A stretch of DNA of 64,000 nucleotides, from the NCBI RefSeq assembly GCF_045679555.1, contig NC_092115.1:32367596-32431595 (forward strand). The letters run 5' to 3'. Within the stretch, counting starts at the first letter, position 1, and the number at the start of each line of letters is the position of its first letter. A model generated the notes under the pieces. The model worked only from the letters and a program-made list of their open reading frames with translations, was not told the DNA's origin and searched no databases. Shown here piece by piece: positions 41,301 to 49,278 of this stretch. This stretch comes from Salvelinus alpinus. Its lineage: Eukaryota > Chordata > Actinopteri > Salmoniformes > Salmonidae. Both the position numbers and the translations under genes were made by a program.

Positions 41301-44192
41301 AAGGCCATCATGGCACTGAAAACAATGAATACACTCTACAAGAGAGCCAAGGAAATGGTTAGGTATGTGAAGGGTCATCAAGTTATAGCAATAATCTTCC
41401 TCACCAAGCAAAGTGAGAAGAATAAGAGCACTACATTGAAGCTGCCCAACAACACCCGTTGGGGTGGTGTTGTTATCATGTTTGACAGTCTCTTGGAGAG
41501 GAAGGAGTCTCTCCAAGAAATGGCCATATCACAGTCTGCCGATATGGACAGCACCATCAAGAGGATCCTCCTGGATGATGTATTTTGGGAGAGAGTGGTA
41601 AGCAGCCTGAAACTCCTGAAACCTGTAGCAGTAGCCATTGCACGGATTGAGGGAGACAATGCCATCCTGTCTGATGTTCAGACTCTGCTTGCAGATGTAA
41701 GAGAAGAAATCCATACTGCCCTGCCCACTTCACTGTTCCTCCAAGCAGAGGAAACTGCAGTTCTGAAATACATCAAAAAGCGTGAAGACTTCTGCCTGAA
41801 GCCCATACACACCACAGCATACATGTTGGACCACAAGTATGCTGGCAAGAGCATCCTGTCTGGTGCAGAGATCAACAAGGCCTATGGTATCATCACTACC
41901 GTGTCTTGCCACGTTCTTGGCAGTCTGGTGAAGTATACTTCCATTCAAGGTTGGAAAGGGTTGGAAAGTCGGTGAAGATGAAGCCTCAGAGTCTGATGTT
42001 CAAGAGGTGGACATTGAGGAGGTCCAGGGAGAAGACATGGAAGCCTGAGAGGAAGACAACCAAAGCTTTAGTTTCTAGACTATCATTTTACAGATGTATG
42101 TTGAAAACGTTTTTAGGAGATGCAATGGATCATTGGGGATCATTCAATATTCCCTTTCTTTTGTTGTTCAGTGAAATCATCCCATGTGAAGAGAACTCGT
42201 TTAATTAAAGTTCAATTCGTAACTAAATAGTTTTTTTTATTTCTATTGGAAGGTTTTAATCATTTGCAATTGTCTAATTATAATAAGGTAAACGGTTTAT
42301 GTTTCTGTCTCCATATGATATGGTAAGTATATCCAATGCAAAACAAATCTACTTTTAAATCGTATTAATATTAATTTGCCTATATTTCCATTAACTCCCA
42401 TGGAAAGTTTCCACCTCTGAATATTCCCCAAAATGTGCATCTCTCAGACACTTCAGAAAAAACATCCTTTTGATTTTCTGGGGGGGCTGCTATCTAAATA
42501 TATTCTAAATCAAATAGCAAAATGATCCTTGTTATGACCTTCATAAAACAATGCCATATGGCTCATTAGTAGAACCCCTCTCCCCCGGATTAGACAGGGT
42601 TTAGACTGCTATGGATTTTTAATAGAAAATGACTCAAGTGAAAGTCACCCAGTAAAATATTACTTGAGTAAAAGTCTAAAAGTATTTGGTTTTAAATATA
42701 CTCAAGTGTCCAAATTAAAGGTATAAATTTCAATTTCCTTATATTAAGAAAACCAGATGGCATGTCGTTTTTTATAGCCACTCCAACGCATAATTTACAA
42801 AGTATTTGTGTTTAGTGAGTCCGATAGATCAGCGGTAGTAGGGATGACCAGGTATGTGCTCTTGAGTGTTTAAGTTGCATTTTCCTATCCTGCTAAGCAT
42901 TCAAAATGAAATGAGTACTTTTGGGTGTTAAAGAAAATGAATGGTGTGAAAAGTACAAGATAATCCACCTGACCAGTGTGGCATATTAAGAAGCTGATTA
43001 AACAGCATTATCATTACACAGGTGCACCTTGTGCTGGGGAGAATTAAAGGCCACTCTAACATGTGCAGTTTTGCCACACAACACAATGTCACAATTGGCA
43101 TGCTGACTGCAAGAATGTTCACCAGAGCTGTTGCCAGAGAATTTAATGTTAATTTCTCTACCGTAAGCCGCCTCCAACGTCATTTTAGAGAATTTGGCAG
43201 TACGTCAAACCGGCCTCACAGCCGCAGACCACATGTAACCACCGTATGCACAAACTGTCAGAATCCGTCTCAGGGAAGCTCATGCGTGCTCGTCGTCCTC
43301 ACAAGGGTCTTGACCTGACTGGAGTTTGCCGTCGTAACTGACTTAAGTGGGCAAATGCTCACCTTCGATGGCCACTGACACACTGGAGAAGTGTGCTCTT
43401 CACGGATTAATCCTGTTTTCAACTGTACTGGGCAGATGGCAGACAGCGTCGTGTGGGCGAGCGGTTTGCCAATGTCAACGTTGTGAACCGAGTGCCCCAT
43501 GTTAGCAGTGGGGTTATGGTATAGGCAGGCATAAGGAATGGACAACGAACACAATTGCATTTTATCACCGTCCATCACTTAACCACCATGAAGTTCATTT
43601 TATTTAATCTGTCTATAAACTCTTAATGCGTTTCACGTCGTAGTGGTAGTACAATGTAGTATTTCATCCTGTGACTCCAAGTTTTCAACATGGTTTATGA
43701 TATCAATATTTGCACATAAAGGAGTTTCCAAGACAATTGATGCATAATGGTTTTACCGACACAAAGATCCCACCATGTCGAACGAACAAATTGTCTCTCG
43801 ACATTTGACATTGTACCGACACTTCCTGTTTCCATCACGCCTGTCATTTTATTTTATACTGCATGACTTTACGCACATAAAAACTGTGGATGGAAATGTG
43901 CTTGTTTACAGAGTATCCTGCATACACAAGGAGAAATGCAGCTGTAAAAGTCAGAATTCATTTTATTTTGTGGCCAATTAACAATTACCTGAAACCTCTC
44001 CTACTTCCAATAGATCTCAAAGAGCTCTTTGAGCGCTCGGGTACCGACCCCACCTCTCAGGGAATGTCTTACCAAGTCCTGAGGAAATTATTTGACTCAG
44101 CAACGCCAGACCCCCATAGCCTGGAACGCTACGACAAAGACGGGGACCAGAGATTCTCACTGGCTGAAATGAAAGCTGCTGCTGGTCTGTGA
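16517..44192 (+). CDS. efcab14: EF-hand and coiled-coil membrane protein EFCAB14, 10 exons
   Basis: Recognised by the basic start ([12 protein letters not shown]), the acidic Ser/Asp run, and the EF-hand end. Coding exons: 16517-16695, 24027-24175, 24395-24540, 24730-24828, 26707-26817, 27337-27426, 27734-27898, 30989-31115, 31225-31347, 44014-44192. All have GT/AG borders, phases agree, and the sum is 1368 nt (455 codons plus stop; I recall human as 495). Exon 2 holds one hydrophobic membrane segment ([20 protein letters not shown]). Exons 3-7 are heptad-rich and contain '[13 protein letters not shown]'. Exon 9 ends in the 'SFPGVSS' linker. Exon 10 has one canonical calcium-binding loop, [12 protein letters not shown], with Asp at 1, 3 and 5 and Glu at 12. 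The first EF-hand appears degenerate. The ATG chosen matches the family N-terminus; the frame stays open upstream without another ATG. The biochemical role is not established. Nearly all introns contain transposons. Confidence 0.9.
16961..17116 (+). mobile_element. tRNA-Leu-headed SINE in EFCAB14 intron 1
   Basis: Head 'gtggcgcagcggtctaaggc', B box 'ggtttgattcc', body 'ggccggggtaggccgtcatt'. The part between head and body is shortened and replaced by a CAA-rich stretch. The 3' tail is missing. Confidence 0.8.
17482..17889 (+). repeat. Two direct copies of a tRNA-like SINE
   Basis: The segment 'gagcgatgggtaacgatgct ... gaggggac' occurs at about 17482-17580 and again at about 17780-17870, each with 'ggttcgcgcccgtgtcgggg', a B-box-like word. 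The second copy is longer at its 5' side (from 17654), starting 'gtaacggatgtgaaatggc'. Both end in 'ctaaagttactgttac'-type sequence. The downstream LINE fragment begins directly after the second copy. Probably a tRNA-derived SINE inserted twice or tandemly duplicated. Confidence 0.6.
17890..18978 (+). mobile_element. 5'-truncated LINE copy (same family as 13200)
   Basis: It begins at 'ctaggtgtctggctagactg', matching about 14488 of the LINE at 13200-15497. It continues through the RT thumb and C-terminus (open frames 17754-18224 and 18246-18503) to the A-rich 3' end with 'taaataaaggttaaataa'. 5' truncation is typical of LINE integration. Confidence 0.85.
19012..20432. repeat. About 1.4-kb DNA-transposon-like repeat with GCCGAT ends
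   Basis: The left end carries 'agaggtcgaccaatta' then several 'gccgatt' words. The right end (20380-20432) carries 'agtatcggtatcggcgttga' and 'aaatcataatcg', roughly the inverse. The interior has no protein-coding frame and contains an (AT)n run at about 20320-20342. This layout suggests a non-autonomous DNA transposon; I cannot name the superfamily. It lies in EFCAB14 intron 1. Confidence 0.5.
20433..21424. other. EFCAB14 intron 1, unassigned
   Basis: No gene recognised. From about 20709 the text ('aggggtgtgccgagtag', then repeated 'tatcgtaacgg'-like words) has the look of a dispersed repeat, and the 'gctagctaacattag' word recurs near 21235. It may form one unit with the open frame at 21425-21655. 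Confidence 0.35.
21425..21655 (-). other. Unassigned open frame, possible captured exon
   Basis: Read on the minus strand, a continuous frame of about 76 codons runs from 21655 to a TAA at 21427-21425. It has protein-like composition, e.g. [17 protein letters not shown] and [19 protein letters not shown]. The last glycine codon overlaps a good splice donor (GGGTAAGAG), so it may be an exon end instead of a terminus. No ATG opens this frame; an ATG at 21642 lies in another frame and meets a stop after 15 codons. I do not recognise a family. It could be an exon carried by a repeat or a remnant of a gene antisense to EFCAB14. Confidence 0.3.
22042..22197 (+). mobile_element. HpaI-type salmonid SINE
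   Basis: It has the tRNA-Lys-like head 'tggctcagttggtagagcat', 'aacgccagggttgtgggttc' (a mutated B box, ggttcattccc), and the diagnostic 3' body 'gtaagtcgctctggataaag' ending in 'ctaaatgacttaaatgtaaa'. This SINE is restricted to salmonids in published work, so it is the best single clue to the organism. Confidence 0.85.
22290..22480 (+). repeat. Dispersed repeat shared with ANKRD13C intron 1
   Basis: Segments such as 'catatcagtgagaaataat', 'gttcccacacggtcatattt' and 'ttacagcgcttgtttacgga' are paralleled in the same order and strand at about 49795-49915. No coding capacity. Confidence 0.55.
22480..23665. repeat. Inverted, permuted repeat modules
   Basis: Two modules near the left ('ttttgccggatgtctagcc' about 22484; 'tgtcaatggagcagtc' about 22602) recur in inverse orientation near the right ('ggctagacatccggcaaaa' about 23547; 'gactgctccattgacaat' about 23641). 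Because the order is not mirror-symmetric, this is not a simple foldback. It looks like two inverted copies of a modular repeat flanking about 0.9 kb. Confidence 0.5.
23105..23379 (+). repeat. Teleost dispersed repeat with TTTGATTGA end
   Basis: A characteristic stretch ('cctctctaggtttcttccta', 'gggagttttttctagccacc', 'tttgtgacatcagctgatgt') ends in 'aatagatttgattga'. I recall this as a high-copy teleost SINE/LINE tail but cannot give a firm family. It is non-coding. Confidence 0.5.
24929..26560 (+). mobile_element. Full-length Tc1 element with Sleeping Beauty-type ends
   Basis: 1632 bp bounded by TA on both sides, in EFCAB14 intron 4. The outer ends 'cagttgaagtcggaagttta' and the inverse at 26541-26560 match; inner repeats ('gtgggtcagaactttacat' and inverse) lie about 200 bp in, giving the IR/DR layout. 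The transposase (about 25310-26300, +) is visible as an HTH region ([17 protein letters not shown]), a GRR basic motif, a catalytic WSDET-type segment and a C-terminal [12 protein letters not shown]...LNPIENL. It is inactivated by frameshifts near 25530 and 25680-25860 and by a stop after IENL. Confidence 0.92.
26866..26993 (+). pseudogene. Decayed exon-like segment in EFCAB14
   Basis: It is preceded by a good acceptor (ctactcttttcag) and followed by a donor (gag|gtcagt). In the incoming phase it reads [15 protein letters not shown] and [17 protein letters not shown], then TAG. Its length, 128 nt, would shift the frame; a one-base insertion before GACCAG would restore KEVTE at its end, but another TAG remains. 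Skipping it gives a frame-perfect EFCAB14, and the next exon aligns with the human protein. It is therefore either a dead exon or chance. Confidence 0.4.
27996..29007. repeat. About 1-kb foldback (long imperfect inverted repeat)
   Basis: Matching inverse words occur at decreasing spacing: 'ctcaaaagtacc' (28005) with its inverse (28987), 'agagtgggtgctctg' (28094) with 'cagagtacccactct' (28907), and 'gcaaaacgctatatat' (28295) with 'atatatagcgttttgc' (28602). The centre holds (ATA)n repeats near 28460 and a SINE 3'-tail fragment near 28400-28440. No coding frame. It lies in EFCAB14 intron 7. Confidence 0.65.
29836..30953 (-). mobile_element. Tc1-like element, internally deleted
   Basis: Terminal repeats are 'gtattcagaccccttgactt' at the left and '...aatactttccgaatgtact' at the right. 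Minus-strand transposase fragments include the catalytic segment with [18 protein letters not shown] near 30440-30490. The N-terminal part is deleted. Same family as 36931-38610. Lies in EFCAB14 intron 7. Confidence 0.85.
31416..32640. repeat. Dispersed repeat split by a hAT insertion
   Basis: 'gtggtggaaaaagtacccaa' (31417-31442) and 'tacttgagtaaaagtaaaca' (32611-32640) are the two halves of one repeat; its downstream part also appears at 42630-42955. The hAT at 31451-32610 separates them. Confidence 0.6.
31451..32610. mobile_element. Non-autonomous hAT element with 8-bp target duplication
   Basis: The termini are inverse of each other: 'caggggtgaatgtaagt' at 31451 and 'atctacttttcaccgctg'-type sequence (…actttcaccgctg) ending at 32610. 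The flanks are 8-bp direct repeats, tagttgag (31443-31450) and tacttgag (32611-32618), with one mismatch. Short hAT-style inverted ends plus an 8-bp duplication define the superfamily. The 1160-bp interior encodes nothing recognisable. Confidence 0.75.
33018..35470 (+). mobile_element. LINE (jockey/L2-like), endonuclease tail plus RT, broken
   Basis: It starts beside a C-rich tract at 32989-33012. The region 33030-33482 encodes the end of the endonuclease and linker ([18 protein letters not shown]). RT begins near 33740 ([20 protein letters not shown]), shifts frame near 33890, and continues to 34624 with [15 protein letters not shown] (motif A), [16 protein letters not shown] and FADDTTVVG (motif C). 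The C-terminus is at 34579-35079 in another frame. Several frameshifts and stops make it dead. It is the uninterrupted counterpart of the copy at 1-1800. Lies in EFCAB14 intron 9. Confidence 0.9.
35470..35820. repeat. Second copy of the unidentified repeat
   Basis: The inverse of about 3960-4130 can be followed here: 'cagaccatgagacgtcccga', then 'tggtgttctcc', 'cttgtctgaag' and 'ctaatatgacccc'. It directly abuts the LINE 3' end at about 35470. No coding capacity. Confidence 0.5.
35829..36922 (-). mobile_element. Tc1-like element, non-functional
   Basis: Termini 'aaaagtatgtggacacctgc' and 'gggtgtccacatactttt' are inverse. Minus-strand transposase fragments at 36395-36681 show the HTH/linker part ([15 protein letters not shown]) and at 35882-36136 the catalytic end. 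A 32-bp triplication lies inside. Same family as the fragment at 6416-6907. Confidence 0.85.
36174..36269 (+). repeat. 32-bp tandem repeat, 3 copies
   Basis: The unit starting 'gtttcatgctgaaacaggaa' occurs three times without change inside the Tc1 relic. Each unit carries a short palindrome (gtttcatgctgaaac). The unit length is not a multiple of three, so it post-dates coding function. Confidence 0.9.
36931..38610 (-). mobile_element. Full-length Tc1-like element with broken transposase
   Basis: Ends 'cggaaactattccgacccct' and '...gaatactttccgagtgcac' are inverse. The minus strand shows the catalytic segment ([19 protein letters not shown] near 37550-37600) and the C-terminal [20 protein letters not shown] (near 37255-37320). 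The N-terminal HTH part (near 38090-38200) is in other frames. A 45-bp tandem array lies at 37787-37966. It abuts the element at 35829-36922 with about 8 bp between. Confidence 0.85.
37787..37966 (+). repeat. 45-bp tandem repeat, 4 copies
   Basis: The unit starting 'agaaggttctcccatctcca' and ending 'ggagctctgtca' is repeated four times essentially perfectly. It keeps a 15-codon frame on either strand, and is an expansion of transposase-derived sequence. Confidence 0.9.
38613..42440 (+). mobile_element. hAT transposon with BED finger, broken
   Basis: It begins with 'tagggttgcaacgtgttgga'. A BED-type zinc finger is encoded from the ATG at 40507: [21 protein letters not shown], then H-x4-C in NHLAKC. 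Transposase parts follow in different frames: [15 protein letters not shown] near 41030-41070 (DUF659-like region), then from 41235 [13 protein letters not shown] and NNTRWGGVV, as in hAT transposases. The frame is broken at about 40712 and again at about 41230, and the C-terminal dimerisation region is cut near 41950. A splice acceptor (tcttcacag, before 40502) and an upstream donor (ttctg|gtaagt, 40205) suggest the original gene had a 5' leader intron. A Tc1 element is nested at 38749-40098. The right end is uncertain. Confidence 0.75.
38749..40098 (-). mobile_element. Sleeping Beauty-type Tc1, internally deleted, nested in hAT
   Basis: Ends 'cagttaaagtcggaagttta' and '...cttccgacttcaactg' are flanked by TA at 38747-38748 and 40099-40100. 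It is the same family as 24929-26560 but in opposite orientation and about 280 bp shorter. Minus-strand fragments of the transposase are readable at 39241-39453 ([20 protein letters not shown]) and near 39610-39690 for the HTH end. Confidence 0.88.
42630..42955 (+). repeat. Dispersed repeat fragment (acttgagtaaaag type)
   Basis: Continues the repeat whose 5' part is at 31416: 'gaaagtcacccagtaaaata', 'tacttgagtaaaagtctaaa', ending 'gagtacttttgggtgtt'. Non-coding; in EFCAB14 intron 9. Confidence 0.5.
42959..43578 (+). mobile_element. Tc1-like fragment (family of 3467-5642)
   Basis: 'gataatccacctgaccagtg' through the HTH region ([19 protein letters not shown] near 43097-43155) to a deleted catalytic part ending near 43565. 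Neither terminal inverted repeat is present. It gives the uninterrupted sequence across the point where the 3467-5642 copy was interrupted ('aagctgattaaacagc'). Confidence 0.75.
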
Positions 44193-44880
44193 GAAGAGGA
44201 GTGGCAGAGGCAGCAGTGGAAGGAGAAGAGGTCTCTGGTGTGTGCGGAGTGCCTCACAGTAAAGACGGTTGCACTTTTATTGAACTAAGTATTTAATAAC
44301 AAAATGATTAATAACAAACTGAATGTTGAACAGTAGCACTGGCATCCCCCCCCCCCACACACACACACACACCTTACTGGTCCTACACGCCTAAGCTAGA
44401 GTAAGCAACTCAGATCCAAGCTTCGATATTTCTTATTATTTTCGTGAACAGTTTCCAAAATTGTACTTTTCAGAATTTTTATTTTATTTATGACCAGTTG
44501 ATGTCAAAGGAATTGTTGAGAAAAGTCAAAATATCACATTATAATGTAGTTCCTACCACACACACACTCCCGTTTTAGATAAGTTCAGATCGTCTTTGCT
44601 TATTTTCTGTCTTTATACATGTTTTGTTGTAAGTCTTGAGTTATTTTCTGTATTCTTATTTGGATTTTAATGTAACACAGAGACTGTAGACATACCCTTA
44701 ACCCAACCATAGTTTGTTTTTAAGTCTGCAATATTTGAAGGGCTATAAACACACACTTTTAACTAGTTCAGAATGAATCATGTTGAAATATTAACTCCTG
44801 AAGCATATGTAGCAATAATACAATGTAAATTAGCTTATACTAACGGACTATAGTGATCACTTCAATTTGCAGTATATATA
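44193..44880 (+). other. EFCAB14 3' UTR, proximal part
   Basis: Follows the stop codon. A/T-rich with short C and (CA)n runs near 44346-44372. No canonical poly(A) signal was found before the Tc1 element. AATAAA occurs after it (about 46951), so the transcript may run through the transposon or end at a variant signal. Confidence 0.45.
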
Positions 44881-46411
44881 CAGTACCAGTCAAAAGTTTG
44901 GACACCTACTCATTCAAGGGTTTTTCTTTATTTTACTATTTTCTACATTTTAGAGTCATAGTGAAGACAAACTATGAAATAACAAATATGGAATGATGTA
45001 GTAACCAAAAAAGTGTTAAACAAATATATTTTAGATTCTTCAAAGTAGCAACCCTTTGCCTTTGACAGCTTTGCCTTCTCTCCAACCAGCTTAACCTGGA
45101 ATGCTTTTCCAACAGTCTTGAAGGAGTTCCCACGTATGCTGAGCACTTGTTGGCTGCTTTTTATTCACTCTGCGGCCCAACTCATCCCAAACCATCTCAA
45201 TTGGGTTGAGGTTGGGTGATTGAGGAGGCCAGGTCATCTGATGCAGCACTCATCACTCTCCTTTGTCAAATAGCCCTTACACAGCCTGAGGGTGTTTTGG
45301 GTCATTGTCCTGTTGAAAAACAAATGATAGTCCCACTAAGCGCAAACCAGATGGGATGGCGTATCGCTGCAGAATGCTGTGGTAGCCATGCTGGTTAAGT
45401 GTGCCTTGAATTCTAAATAAATCAATGAGTGTCACCAGCAAAGAACCCCCACACCATCACACCACCTCCTCCTTGCTTTACGGTGGGAACTACATATGCG
45501 GAGATCATCCGTTAACCTACTCTGTCTCTCACAAAGACGGCGGTTTGAATCAAAAATTGCAAATTTGGACTCATCAGACCAAAGAACAGATTTCCACCAG
45601 TCTAATGTCCATTGCTCGTGTTTCTTGGCCCAAGCAAGTCTCTTCTTCTTATTGGTGTTTAGTAGTGGTTTCTTTGCAACAATTTGACCATGAAGGCCTG
45701 ATTCACACAGTCTCCTCTGAACAGTTGATGTTGAAATGTGTCTGTTACTTGTACTCTGCAGCATTTATTTGGGCTGCAGTTTCTGAGGCTGGTAACTCTA
45801 ATGAACTTATCCTCTGCAGCAGAGGTAACTCAGGTTCTTCCTTTCCTGTGGCGGTCCTCATAAGAGCCAGTTTCATCATAGTGCTTGATGGTTTTGCGCC
45901 TGCACTTGAAGAAACTTTCAAAGTTCTTGAAATGTTCCGTATTGACTGACCTTCATGTCTTAAAATAATGATGGACTGTTGTTTCGCTTTGCTTATTTGA
46001 GCAGTTTTTGCCATAATATTGACTTGGTCTTTTACCAAATAGGGCTATCTTCTGTATACCACCCCTACCTTGTCACAACAACTGATTGGCTCAAATGCAT
46101 TAAGAAGGTAAGAAATTCCACAAATGAACTTAACAAGGCACACCTGTTAATTGAAATGCATTCCAGGTGACTACCTCATGAAGCTGGTTGAGAGAATAGC
46201 AAGAGTGTGAAAAGCTGTCATCAAGGCGACTTTGAAGAACCTAAAATATAAAATATATTTTGATTTGTTTAACACTTTTTGGTTACTACATGATTTCATA
46301 TGCTATTTCATAGTTTTGATGTCTTCACTATTATTCTACAATGTAGAAAATAGTAAAAATAAAGAAAAACCCTGGAATGAGTAGGTGTGTCCAAACTTTT
46401 GACTGGTTCTG
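44881..46411 (-). mobile_element. Full-length Tc1-like element downstream of EFCAB14
   Basis: Inverted ends 'cagtaccagtcaaaagtttg' and '...aaacttttgactggttctg' are flanked by TA. The minus-strand transposase is in pieces: HTH part at 45870-46010 ([20 protein letters not shown]), middle at 45590-45760 ([20 protein letters not shown], then [10 protein letters not shown]), and C-terminus near 45200-45300. Frameshifts separate them. The remnant at 1815-2531 belongs to the same family. Confidence 0.9.
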
Positions 46412-47521
46412 TAAGTGTTGTGTGTAGTACTGAAGAAAGACAAAAGTAAGCACACCTGGCTGTGATAATGTAACTGATAGTGAGAGAAGCACTGATCCCT
46501 CTTGATTCTGTAATTTTGTGTGGGCCTTTACATGATGAAATGCAAATGTACAAATCAGAACATGTCAAATCACTCAACACTGTCATATGATGTAAATATG
46601 GTAGAATTGTTTTATATGGTATCATGTAATATTGACTTGTTTGGGGGGGGGGACTTGGGCTGCTTTGTATAGCTAGAGGACTGTAGATAATCCTCAGCAT
46701 TGTAATGGAAATTGTTTTATGACGTTGTGCTTTGCATGTTTCTCAATGTAACATGAATGAATGTGTAATTTATCAATTTAACATAAAGGACTGTTTGAAC
46801 GTAATTTTGTTTTGCAGGGTAATGGTGTGGAATTCTGTAACTCAATTAGGTAAAACAGATTTTGAATTGTAATTTAGATTTCCGACAGGAATATTGTCCC
46901 TACAAAGATGTGTGCTTTGGGAATTTTATTAATGTTTTGTGCGAGCACTAATGAATAAATGAAAATGTGGATTAACAGGATTTTACAATCTGTAGTTTCC
47001 ATACTTTTTCAAACGTTAGACAGTATTCAAGTCAAGGTCCTCATAAAGGAGGACTCTAGTTTTTGTTTTGGAATGGAGTGTATCATGTACCAGTATGCAC
47101 CAGGTTCCGATAATGAGGAACAGATGGGGTGTAAATTGAATATGTTTTGTTTGTATTAGCTGTGATTGTATATTTGTTGTGCAACCACAGAGGAAACTAA
47201 ATTAGTGTGCATTTTATTATGGGTTTGAGCTGTGTGTAAGGGCTTCAGGAATGAGAATTTAGGATTTGTCTTCCATTCATTTTTTAATTGAATGCTGATA
47301 GTACAGTATTTCTGCAAGTGTGCGACAGTCTGACAGTAGAAAAACAGCATTTACCACAAAAGCATTTTATATAGACATAAAAACTGTAGAAGACAACACT
47401 TTTAGATATCCTCAACAAATGTTTGTCATTGACATGGAGGGAGAAAAGAAGTGGCTTCCTATGCAACTTCGCTCTTATTTATAATCTGGAGAAACCTTTT
47501 GATCAAAAGGCCCTGGGAATT
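46412..47521. other. Intergenic region between convergent EFCAB14 and ZNF830
   Basis: No gene seen. AATAAA at about 46951 (+) could end EFCAB14. On the minus strand, inverse signals ('tttatt' near 47214 and 47473) could end ZNF830. Confidence 0.4.
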
Positions 47522-48571
47522 TTAAGCAAGGGCGCCTTTGGCCCTCCAGTCCCTTGACAACAAGTGGAGCAGCTCTTCTTCATCCTCATCACTTCTGCTG
47601 GAGTCTTCCTGGTCTTCTGTTTTCTCCTTCACAACCTTCTTCACCACATCTTGCTTATCTCTCAATACCTCAACCCTCCGGTAACATTCAATTTGCTCAT
47701 CGATTTCATCAATCTGACGCTCAAAACGACCCTCCTCGTCATCCTCGGCTACAATGGCCTCTGATTTGGTGTTCACCTGCCGCATTTCCTTTTGGAACTC
47801 TTCCCACTCCTTATCCATTTGATCTTTGGGAGCATCGACATTACGGACTTTGGCATCTCTCACTGGGTCGTCAAAGAAGCCTTCTGGTAGCGCTTCAGGT
47901 GTATTTCCCTTCTTCTCCACACTCTTCTCAGTTTCATCTGGTTTGAGGATAGACCCTGAATGAGAAGCAGCTGGGACAGCTGGAATGGTGCTGTTGTCGA
48001 AGAAATCAGATGGGAGTCCTGGGGCAGGTGCCCCCTTCTGCACACCCAAGCTAGAATCTGCCCCCTGGTCACCAGCCTCCTCTTCATCACTGTCTTCATC
48101 ATAGACTCCGGCCAAAAGACTCAGCCTAGCAGATGTCGTTTTTTTCAATATTCCAGGTAGTTTCTTCGGCCCCGGTGGGGCAGGTTTAGCAAAGAAATCA
48201 TCAGGTAGCCCTGACGTAGATAACTGCTCTGTACCTGCCACTGGTTTAAACTTCTTCCCATTCGTGTCTTCAGATTCCAAAGCTTTCCTTTTAAGCGAAG
48301 GATGGGGTCCTTGACTTGTAGAACTTTGTTTAGACCCCTTGAGCTCGGAAACGTTCTCCTTGTGCTGTTTTCCAAGAATGTGAGTCTGCCACAATAGTTC
48401 ATTCTTTACTCGCTCGTTGCAGAGTACGCAGCTAAGGTGATCGAGACTGTTGTACTTGGCATATGGGGATTCGACACGCTTCTTATCTATCGTTTGCCTT
48501 TGTTTCTCTCTCATTAACCGTCGCAGTTCATCTTGATGTATCACTTTCTTCTGCTTATTTTTTGGAGGCAT
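47522..48571 (-). CDS. znf830: Zinc finger protein 830 (CCDC16), single exon
   Basis: 349 codons plus stop, uninterrupted. The ATG at 48571 is chosen because it starts MPPKNKQKK and the frame upstream has only a TTG. One matrin/U1-type C2H2 finger is present with Cys48, Cys51, His64 and His70 (SCVLCNERVKNELLWQTHIL). It is preceded by a basic RRLMREKQR segment. The middle is acidic and carries three related motifs, GLPDDFFAKP, GLPSDFFDNS and ALPEGFFDDP. A coiled coil follows at about residues 250-315 (EEFQKEMRQVNTK, QIDEIDEQIECYRRV), then an acidic stretch and a conserved LLSRDWRAKG end. Human ZNF830 is nuclear, intronless and linked to replication-stress control and to spliceosome complexes. 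It is divergent from ANKRD13C. Confidence 0.93.
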   Translation of the reverse strand: MPPKNKQKKVIHQDELRRLMREKQRQTIDKKRVESPYAKYNSLDHLSCVLCNERVKNELLWQTHILGKQHKENVSELKGSKQSSTSQGPHPSLKRKALESEDTNGKKFKPVAGTEQLSTSGLPDDFFAKPAPPGPKKLPGILKKTTSARLSLLAGVYDEDSDEEEAGDQGADSSLGVQKGAPAPGLPSDFFDNSTIPAVPAASHSGSILKPDETEKSVEKKGNTPEALPEGFFDDPVRDAKVRNVDAPKDQMDKEWEEFQKEMRQVNTKSEAIVAEDDEEGRFERQIDEIDEQIECYRRVEVLRDKQDVVKKVVKEKTEDQEDSSRSDEDEEELLHLLSRDWRAKGALA

Positions 48572-49278
48572 TCTTTCATTGAGTTTCAAACCAAATTTCA
48601 GAAAGCTTGGGAAAGAAAAAAAACACGGAGTGTGTCTTCATTCAAGACCCGTAGTAGGCGTCAAACATATTGCCAGATTTAAGTTTGAGAACAAATACTG
48701 TAAATTATACCCAACGCTGGTACTTTTACAATGCATATATCATCACGAGTTAACAACAATATATTTTGTGTGCCTTAAAAAAATATTTTGCGATTCTAAA
48801 TAGATGATGCACAACTAATTATCGCGATATCTAAGGGAACGTGGTCTGATGTTTGTCATTCTGGTGAGATACTAAACGGAAAATGGCAGATGTTCTTTTC
48901 ACTCGGTAATCTTGTTTTCTAGCTAGTTAGTTAACCAAGGCAAGCAAACAACCGCACTGCAAGCTGCAACGGGCACATTTTTGAAAAAAGTGTTATCAAG
49001 GATGTAGCCGGAAAATTTGGTATTTCCATTCTTAATCGATTGTTACAATAGTGAGAGTATATTTTCCATCTGCATTGTTTTTACGTGTCTGTGTTGTTTC
49101 TGATGTTGTCAACACTGTACCTCTACCCACATCCATTCTATGCTAGCAAAACTGCTAACTAGGTTAGCTAAATACTAACTGTTAAGGTAGCAATTGCAGG
49201 TGTCGTTGGCAATTAGTCAACATCATTAATACAACATTTATTGTAGGTAGTCTGCTTGCTGGTTAGTTACGTTAAATC
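48572..49278. promoter_or_regulatory. Likely bidirectional promoter, ZNF830 / ANKRD13C
   Basis: The two start codons point away from each other across 707 bp with no repeat insertion seen. It is the only long stretch of the gene block free of mobile elements. There is no clear TATA box on either side; 'gctagttagttaacc'-type words lie near 48920. No splice leader for either gene was identified. Confidence 0.6.

Noticed and set aside
44881-46411. Tc1 transposase fragments as a host gene
   Set aside because: TA-flanked inverted ends and several frameshifts identify a dead transposon. The same applies to all other transposase fragments here.
48572-48589. Six-residue longer N-terminus for ZNF830
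   Set aside because: The upstream start would be TTG. The ATG at 48571 begins the family-like basic N-terminus.
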